A stretch of 64,000 nucleotides of DNA from Mesorhabditis belari (Eukaryota > Nematoda > Chromadorea > Rhabditida > Rhabditidae), in contig CAUEEP010000893.1 in the NCBI GenBank assembly GCA_958450365.1, forward strand, positions 769,501 through 833,500, in the 5' to 3' direction. The notes below the pieces were generated by a model. It had not been told where the DNA came from. It did not search any database and saw only the letters and a program-made list of their open reading frames with translations. The position numbers were made by a program, and so were the translations under genes. This document shows, piece after piece, positions 57,781 to 64,000 of this stretch; positions within the stretch are counted from its first letter, which is position 1, and each line of letters starts with the position of its first letter.

Positions 57781-58428
57781 TCTAGTTTAGTGGTCTTATT
57801 TAGTGGCGTCTGTGGAACATGCGCCAATCAACCATGTTGCCAAGTTTCTATGATTAGATGTTCTCTTTGTGATCAGCAATATTGATTTTTGTGTTTCTTT
57901 AAAAAATTCCACACACATTCTGTTCAATTGAATTACTCTTGATTTCTCTCGGATATTCAAATAAAAAGTAACAATTTCTTTCAAAATTTGAGTTAGTATT
58001 TGATGATGATTTTACGATAAATAAATCTTCCCAAAAACGTGTTAAATCTGAGGATCCGAGGGACTCTGACCAGCAAGTTTTTGATGATTTTTATACATTA
58101 AATGAATGTTGCTAAACACTTAAATTATCATAAAAATGTGCTTAAGAAAGTTTGCAAAAAAAAGCAAAAAGGTTTGCCGGAAAAATAAAAAACGCGTATC
58201 CCCTAACTTTTCAAGGTGGCGTTTTGTAGATAGGTCGCATACCCCAAATCGATTCTGAGTTGAAACAGTTCCCTTGTAAGAGAAGAACTTTGCCTGTCCT
58301 GACTGACTAAGCTGAGACTAGACCAGTCCAATTTCCAATGCTTCAAAAGTCGTCACCGCTTTTTTGTCAAAATTCTCCTTTCACTAGCGGAAATTAATTT
58401 ATTTGACAATGGAAACTTTTGAGCTCAT

Positions 58429-58758
58429 TCAACATTCACAACAATTGGTGTACTGGCAATAAATCCCTTTACAACAGCAATGTCCACAACAAGCCTCTTT
58501 ACAAGTGAATGAAGCCAATCGACCCGAAATGATTGCCCATGTTTTGTTTGAGTTAGAGGTTTCCAGAACTGAAAATTGAGCTTGAATTTGCTTGTAAAAT
58601 TGTGGGAAATCAATTGCTTTGAACTTACCAGCTGACTTTTCGTGATTTGGCTGGACAGTATCGTTTTCCGAATTGACAATTCCAACCGTTTCCTCCATTT
58701 TCTCAGCGAAAGCAATGATGGCGATGAGGGAAATGAGAAAAATTGAGAGGAATTTCAT
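58429..58758 (-). CDS. Secreted cysteine-rich peptide, left copy
   Basis: Exons 58629-58758 and 58429-58568 (minus) give 89 residues. The 60-base intron has GTAAGT and TTTTCAG borders; because it is a multiple of three, the unspliced frame (109 residues) is also open. Residues 1-18 are a signal peptide (MKFLSIFLISLIAIIAFA). A polar acidic propart follows, then a C-terminal domain with ten Cys in the pattern C-x3-CC-x2-CCC-x4-C-x4-CC-x-C. It probably matures into a small disulfide-rich secreted peptide; antimicrobial, effector or structural roles are all possible and none is shown. It is the mirror image of 59152-59481, with the whole unit (promoter included) inverted. The intron position matches the third copy at 59903. 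Confidence 0.8.
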   Translation of the reverse strand: MKFLSIFLISLIAIIAFAEKMEETVGIVNSENDTVQPNHEKSAGKFKAIDFPQFYKQIQAQFSVLETSNSNKTWAIISGRLASFTCKEACCGHCCCKGIYCQYTNCCEC

Positions 58759-58817
58759 TTTGGATTGAAAAAGATTGATTTAAACAATGAATTGTTGAGT
58801 GATTTGATCGTTTACAG

Positions 58818-58825
58818 TATTTATA
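58818..58825 (-). promoter_or_regulatory. TATA-like box, left peptide gene
   Basis: TATAAATA on the minus strand about 60 bases before the start codon, conserved exactly in the mirror copy at 59085. Confidence 0.5.
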
Positions 58826-59084
58826 GGAGAAGATTCTCATTCAAAACGTCATTTTGATCAAAGACTGACACTGATAAGAGCTGAAGTCTGAAATTGGATG
58901 AATCATTCTAAGTGTTCTCTTTTTTAAATAATTGAGTAGTAAAAGATTGCCGGAAATTGATAAGAGAGTTTATTTTGGATTCTTGTTTTGGCTTTTGAAA
59001 AACAAAAGCTCTTGCGTCTTATCAGTGTCAGTCTTTGATCAGAAGTGGGTGTTCAAAATGACGTTTTGAATGAGAATCTTCTCC

Positions 59085-59092
59085 TATAAATA
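59085..59092 (+). promoter_or_regulatory. TATA-like box, right peptide gene
   Basis: TATAAATA 60 bases upstream of the 59152 start. Flanking sequence is shared with the left gene for about 130 bases, so both probably have the same expression control. Confidence 0.5.
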
Positions 59093-59151
59093 CTGTAAAC
59101 GATCAAATCACTCAACAATTCATTGTTTAAATCAATCTTTTTCAATCCAAA

Positions 59152-59481
59152 ATGAAATTCCTCTCAATTTTTCTCATTTCCCTCATCGCCATCATTGTTT
59201 TCGCTGAGAAAATGGAGGAAACGGTTGGAATTGTCAATTCGGAAAACGATACTGTTCAGCCAAATCACGAAAAGTCAGCTAGTAAGTTCAAAGCAATTGA
59301 TTTCCCACAATTTTACAAGCGAATTCAAGCTCAATTTTTAGTTCTGGAAACCTCTAACTCAAACAAAACATGGGCGATCATTTCGGGTCGATTGGCTTCA
59401 ATCACTTGTAAACAGGCTTGTTGTGGACATTGCTGTTGTAAAGGGACTTATTGCCAGTACACCAATTGTTGTGAATGTTGA
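59152..59481 (+). CDS. Secreted cysteine-rich peptide, right copy
   Basis: Exons 59152-59281 and 59342-59481, 89 residues, over 90 percent identical to the left copy; the acceptor is TTTTTAG instead of TTTTCAG. Same signal peptide, propart and ten-Cys domain, with a few changes (for example Gly to Ser at the intron-border codon of the unspliced reading, Ile to Thr within the Cys domain). The two genes diverge from a spacer of about 135 bases, forming a large palindrome with arms of roughly 460 bases. An AATAAA follows near 59536. Confidence 0.8.
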   Translation: MKFLSIFLISLIAIIVFAEKMEETVGIVNSENDTVQPNHEKSASKFKAIDFPQFYKRIQAQFLVLETSNSNKTWAIISGRLASITCKQACCGHCCCKGTYCQYTNCCEC

Positions 59482-59902
59482 GTGACACCGATATTTTGCG
59501 AGTTGTACCCAATTTTTGAATGTTCTATAATAACTGAATAAAACTTTATTTTTTTTTACTGAAGAACTTTTGAATTTTTAATTACTTTAAAACAACAATG
59601 CTTACAAAACTTGTAAATGGTTCCTTTTCTGAAGTTTTTAGGATGTTTTTGTATAATCTTGACATTTTTCTTAATCCTTGGCCTTTTTGATGACTCATCA
59701 AGAAAGAGCGGACGAAGATTTGGGCCGTGCAAGTCGAAAATCGGAAAATTGCGAAAAAGAGTGGTTTCTTTGGATTTTTCGAAATCGAAAGACGGATTTT
59801 GGCAAAGATTTCATTGTCAGAACAAATGACAATGAAATTTTGTTCTCAATTTTGTCCAAACAATTAAATGGAATCATTCAATCGTCACTCTTTCAATCTA
59901 AA

Positions 59903-60252
59903 ATGAAATTTACCTCAATTTTCCTCATTTCCTTTATCGCCTCCATTGCTTTGGCTGAAAAAAAATGGAAGAAATGGTCGGATTAGTCAATTCTGAAGCT
60001 CGTAATCCACCCCTTGGTGAGTTTAAGCTTTGACACTTTTGCCAAACAATAGAAAACTTTTAACTCAATTTAATCGTGCAATCATGGTGCCTTAATGCTT
60101 TTAAAATTTAAGCTCAAATTTTAGCCATGGAAACTCCCGACTCAAAGACTCACTGGTCAATCTCTCGCCGGGGAGGTCGCTTCACTTGTGCACAAGCATG
60201 TTGGGAACATTGCTGGTGCAAATACGCAAATTGTTGTGAATGTTATGCTTAA
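59903..60252 (+). pseudogene. Third, diverged cysteine-rich peptide copy, frameshifted
   Basis: Exons 59903-60016 and 60125-60252 correspond to the two-exon plan of the neighbouring pair, with signal peptide MKFTSIFLISFIASIALA and a C-terminal FTCAQACWEHCWCKYANCCEC. An A-run right after the signal peptide (about 59959-59966) puts the propart out of frame, ending at TAG, while the remaining sequence is open in another frame. Three Cys of the cluster are replaced, including two Trp. Either a recent pseudogene or a homopolymer sequencing error in a live gene. Confidence 0.6.
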
Positions 60253-60364
60253 ACAATTAGGTTATCTTTTTTTAACTCTATAAAAGGTTTTCTTCAATCT
60301 CTTTTGCTTTCAAAAAATTCCTCTGTGATCATACACCAGTTAGTAATAAGTTTATTGTACATAT

Positions 60365-60731
60365 TTATATTTTCTTGTTCTTAGCATTATATTTCTCAAT
60401 AATGGCCAATAGTCTGGACATCAAGAGATTCTCGAATTGAGCCCTCTGCTGGAAATGCTGTTGGATTTGTTGATTTTGACTGATCGACTCGAAATTGAAG
60501 TCCCCATTTTGAAATCCGATTGCTCGTCTTTGTGGAGTTCTGTAATTTGAGCAAAAATTGAATTTTGTGCTAAAAATCAATTGTCCTATCAATCAATTAA
60601 TCCATTTTTTTAAAAATCAACTATTCTTATGTTCAATTTTAAGCTTTAAGTTTTGTAAATTTCAAAACCAGAACTCACATCGTGAAAACAATCGAAAAGA
60701 TGGCAAAACAGAAGACAAGAATTGATCGCAT
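60365..60731 (-). CDS. Small secreted protein
   Basis: Exons 60679-60731 and 60365-60539 (minus) give 75 residues. Signal peptide MRSILVFCFAIFSIVFT; the mature part is Gln/Asn-rich and basic at the end (ISQNQQIQQHFQQ, ENLLMSRLLAIIEKYNAK). A PQRR site just after the signal could be cleaved by a dibasic protease. No cysteines and no family recognised. The C-terminal half is predicted helical by eye, so a secreted peptide hormone or a structural peptide are both possible. Confidence 0.5.
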
Positions 60732-61223
60732 TGCAAACTGATTTAATGAATATTTTGGAATCTGATAGAATTGATAGAATTGATAGAAATTTTAGTAGGC
60801 AAGTTTAGAACAATATGCAGTGCTGAAAAGTAGTCAGCTAAGTTGAAAGTTTGATCACAAAGTGTTCACCAAATCACCGCCCACTCTTTTATCCATTTCG
60901 TTCGAGGAAGTTCCCTTTTTTCTGCTCTTTTTTTCCACAATTTCCTGGTCAGAAAATACTGCAATTTGCGTGGAGAAAAACGCACTAAAATGACAAAAAA
61001 AAAGAGAAATATCCTTGGAATCTCTTTTTTTTGGAAAATAGTTTGATCGAACAGGAACACTTCCCGATTGAGAAATTTTAAACAGACACGTTCGCTAAAT
61101 CTTTTTTTTCGTGCACAGCACAAATGAGAACGTTTTTTAAGATTTCGATTTGTTGTAAAGTGTGTAAAAAAAGAATTTTGCCTTTACTTTACAATTTGGA
61201 ACCCTAAACAAAACAAAAAAAAT

Positions 61224-61306
61224 CGTCGCGGACGGGATCCGATCCCTCGAGCTTTTGGCTGGGATGGCGCCCAAATAAGCCTTCATAACTCAGCTTCTAG
61301 GCGACC
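61224..61306 (-). other. tRNA-like sequence with pol III type terminator
   Basis: 83 bases on the minus strand. Five terminal base pairs (GTCGC with GCGAC), a D-arm-like GCTGAGTTATGAAGGC, a TTGGG/CCCAG stem enclosing GCC, and a T-arm-like GGGATCGGATCCC, then a run of eight T. The B box is altered (GGATCGGATCC for GGTTCGANTCC) and the T stem is imperfect. Length fits a class II tRNA, but it is more likely a decayed or nematode-specific tRNA-like gene. Confidence 0.3.
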
Positions 61307-61327
61307 AAAATTCAAACTCTTTTTTTG

Positions 61328-61759
61328 TTAGATGCGCCGTGAATAGAGCTTCATTTTTGTAATACATTTCTTTATGTGTTTCTTTTGTGCATCATGGAGA
61401 ACAATTGAGAAAACTGCGAATTTTGGCCTTTTAAGAACATTTTTGCTCGTAAACACAAAAGTCCTAAAAACTTTTTTGCTGACAGAGGAATTTGGCTGAG
61501 ATTTTGGATTTTTATTATCTGGATAGTGTCTCAACTTTTGGTTAAATCGGATTTTTGCTCTGAACGTAAAAGGATTTTTTCCATTATAGCGGATTTGATG
61601 TGCGATTGTACTGGGATTGGAAACAATTTTGGTTCTGCCTAGGGGATCAACGAAAGAATTCGCGATTATCTTTCGATCTTTAGTTTTAGAGTTTAAATCG
61701 GAGAAGAAAGACTTACTGTTTTTCAAATAAACAGCTTCCCTTCCAATGTTTGAACTCAA
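61328..61759 (-). CDS. Orphan basic protein, possible
   Basis: 143-codon open frame, extendable upstream to about 155 codons without a Met. Rich in Lys, Asn and Ser (FVDPLGRTKIVSN, HYPDNKNPKSQPNSS, SKNVLKRPKFAVF). No signal peptide, membrane segment or known motif. Long for chance in this composition, but no splice or homology support. It lies downstream of the TRIM-like gene on the same strand and could be an extra exon, a separate gene or chance. Confidence 0.3.
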   Translation of the reverse strand: MSSNIGREAVYLKNSKSFFSDLNSKTKDRKIIANSFVDPLGRTKIVSNPSTIAHQIRYNGKNPFTFRAKIRFNQKLRHYPDNKNPKSQPNSSVSKKVFRTFVFTSKNVLKRPKFAVFSIVLHDAQKKHIKKCITKMKLYSRRI

Positions 61760-61940
61760 ATTTTTGGCAAAGTTTCGAGAGCTTGCACTGTTTTTTGATT
61801 CCTAGTGATCAGTCGAATTTTTCTTACATTTTGTTTTTGCACTTGTTTGTCTTTAGTTGCAGGAAAATTTATTTGACCACGTGACACGTGTAGAATGAAA
61901 TTTATATTCATTATCAAATAGATACCCAGAAAATTTAACG

Positions 61941-63764
61941 TTAAAAAACAAAACAGTCATCAAAGAGTATATCATTTCTTTTCATTTCCGTTTCCGAAAT
62001 CTTTGCCTCGTTGAGCTCATCAATGAGATTCTGAAAATTTCTTCAAGAAAAATCTGTTAGATCTTACAAACCTGCAAATTTGTGTTGAACAAACGGAGAT
62101 TGGGTAAATAATCCTCGGAAATTCGCTCGAATCGGTCACCGTAGTCTCTAAACTTTTTTCTTTCACTTACAAGCTACAATTATTGTTTCGTTCAAGCGTT
62201 TTCTAGGACCTAAAAGAATCGAAAACTGCCGTAATCTTGCTTTATTTTCGTCCAATTAATCTATTCTTTTAATGATCCCATAATGATTAATGATCCCAAA
62301 AGGTAACGGTATTTTTCAGAAGTTCCCATATTTTAGAAAATACATTCGCCAAGCGGATAACTATAAAAACCCACTTGCACTTGTCAATTTCGTTCTTTGT
62401 TTTCTCGAAGTTTTCCAGCTTTTCGATTTTTTCGGCTTTCCCACTGAGGGCCTAAAAAATTTTGTTTCACTAACTATAAGTTTTACCTAAAAGTAAACTC
62501 AAATAAAGCGTACTTCAGGAATTTTAGATTTAATTAAGAACATTTCTCTAGCTCACCTTCTCAAATGAAGCTATTTTCTCGATAAGTTCTTGGTGTAATT
62601 CTGGGAAAATCTTCTTGTATCCATTGATTTGAATCGAAACCATTTGTTTCATTTCTCCCGAGATTCGACAAGTCTGAAAGTTTGCAGAATTCAAAAGAAA
62701 ATTTGGAAGAAGTTGGGCCCTCATTTGCCTTCTTAGCAGATTCCCATTGTAAAAACACTTAAATCACCTCTTCAACAAACAAATCAGTCAGCTTATGGCT
62801 GCGGTGTCGTCTCGTAACACAACTTCCGCAAATCTGAAAGTGTTTGGGTAACGAAAAATTGTGTTTCCAACCTTTTTCGAGCAATCCGAGCATGAGAACA
62901 TGTCTTCGATCGGGAACTGAAAAAAACAGATCATAACGAAATTGCTACAACAGACTTCTCTCTCACATTCCGAGCAATCAAAATGATCGATGACCTCGAT
63001 TGTCGGAGAAATTTTTGTTATTGTTTCCTCGGTGTTTTCAACTTGTTTGATCATTTCAGGCAGTTCTTTCAAAAATTCTGAAATTATTACCTAATCGATA
63101 CTTGTATTTCTTTTGATAAACTATAGCACCTTTCGCTTAAATTATTCAAAGTTCATCGTCTAGCCGAAATGGCAAAAAAGTCAGAAAATTCAGAACCGGG
63201 AAAGCTTTTACCACCAACTTATCGCCGTCAACAAAACTTTTTCTGATTGGTCAAATTTGGTTTCTTTGTTTGACTTGGCTGACTACCGAGCTTGGCAAAT
63301 TTCGTTTTGACTATCCCTGATAAAAAGATTAAAAACTGACAAAAAGACTAACAAAGATTGGCAACTTTAAAAAAAACTGACCTACAAATGAATTTGTTCT
63401 AATTACTTTGGGGTATATTACTGCATCAAGCGCAGATGACGTCTCAAAACAAGTCGGACATCGAAGAGAACGTCCTCTACTAAATGCATCGCATGGGGTT
63501 CTAGATTCAACACATCCGAAGCAAATTGTGTGATTGCACGCCAGATCACACGGTTCTCGATCTTCCGTTTCAATTGAATCTAAATTTCAAATAAACTTGA
63601 GAACTAGCAATACCACAAACATTCCTTATGACAAATCATGCATTTCGGGATCTCGATTGGCTGAATATTTTGATAGATCTAATTAAAAAGGAGTTTAAAC
63701 CTTTGTCAGGTAATAGCCACTTCCATATGAGGTTTCAGCAAGAGCGGGGCTGTTGAGTAACTCT
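61941..63764 (-). CDS. TRIM-like RING/B-box/coiled-coil protein, 5' end unresolved
   Basis: Minus-strand exons 63701-63764 (partial), 63621-63660, 63382-63579, 62956-63077, 62872-62916, 62768-62833, 62557-62673, 62375-62451, 62072-62147 and 61941-62030 join with matching phases. The RING is C3HC4 type: CMIC, CDLACNHTICFGC, CPTC. A B-box-like zinc module follows (CSEC, FSCSDCSKKICGSC, HRSHK), then a heptad-rich region (KAEKIEKLENFEKTKNEID). This is the TRIM order, so E3 ubiquitin ligase activity is expected, with the B-box and coil for oligomerisation; no C-terminal substrate domain is seen before the stop at 61941. Two introns are only about 40 bases. The start codon lies upstream of 63764, perhaps outside the window. 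Confidence 0.75.
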
Positions 63765-64000
63765 AAAGTGTATTGTTTTACTAAGCTGCACTTTTTGCTT
63801 ATAAGTTATTCCAAATCTAGAACTGAAGAATTTAATTATGTTCGACTTGTCCGACACTGAGACAGGCTCGATCGCGTGTCGCTCAATTTTTACCACTGAT
63901 TTTAATATCCTATTGTTGATCAATCAATACTCACAAGATAAGATCCTTTAACTTTTGAAAGGCTACGGTGAGCCTTTTCTTAATTACAAGGGAAAGCCAC
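63765..64000. other. Right edge, probable 5' part of the TRIM-like gene
   Basis: Contains coding-like minus-strand stretches (for example around 63850-63900) but no start codon or splice could be chosen with confidence. Confidence 0.3.

Overview
The window is AT-rich nuclear DNA from a rhabditid-type nematode. Evidence for this: short introns with GT...TTTTCAG/TTTTAG borders, serpentine chemoreceptor genes, an orphan Cys-loop channel, a single-domain secreted C-type lectin, a short F-box protein, mariner/Tc1 elements and many TA-flanked foldback elements. Coding exons are often only 40-150 bases, so most gene models below were built by joining exons through splice sites and reading phase.

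Left end (1-19.2 kb). A decayed MECR-like reductase pseudogene and a small orphan gene precede the main feature: four co-oriented paralogous genes (G1 2105-5670, G2 5798-11488, G3 11715-14431, G4 15179-18946). They encode large P-loop GTPases of about 820-1050 residues. The shared plan is a low-complexity N-terminus encoded by small exons (Q/M/P-rich in G1, G2 and G4, acidic in G3), a GTPase domain (GETGVGKST, DTPGIGDTRG, TNARGTFYKPGD), a Cys/His cluster and a coiled C-terminal part; G2 and G4 probably end in a basic tail from a separate last exon. G1 is a chimera: its first five exons are near copies of G4 exons but its GTPase exon is divergent. A fifth, broken copy lies inverted at 32.6-34.4 kb, beside a direct copy of the G4 3' end. 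The cluster is being reshaped by duplication, exon loss and inversion, as expected for a fast-evolving (possibly immune-type) GTPase family, but its function is unknown.

Middle (19.3-38 kb). Repeats, a 5'-truncated LINE end and a 14-bp satellite lead to a 149-residue calmodulin-like gene (21551-22772). Then come three minus-strand genes: a complete Cys-loop ligand-gated channel (23095-30018) whose introns hold several transposons, a secreted QPD-type C-type lectin (31112-32239) and a seven-helix chemoreceptor (34990-37880). 

Repeat-dominated part (38-50 kb). No host gene was found. It holds a nearly intact mariner (one nonsense codon) and several families of TA-flanked inverted-repeat elements; one insertion has a preserved empty-site paralogue.

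Right part (50-64 kb). A candidate neuropeptide-type precursor with repeated dibasic-flanked peptides (50064-51228), an F-box-like gene, a second seven-helix receptor (54346-56684), a palindromic pair of secreted cysteine-rich peptide genes (58429-59481) with a decayed third copy, a small secreted protein, an orphan ORF and a TRIM-like RING/B-box/coiled-coil gene (61941-63764). All calls come from reading the sequence; no database search or transcript data were available.
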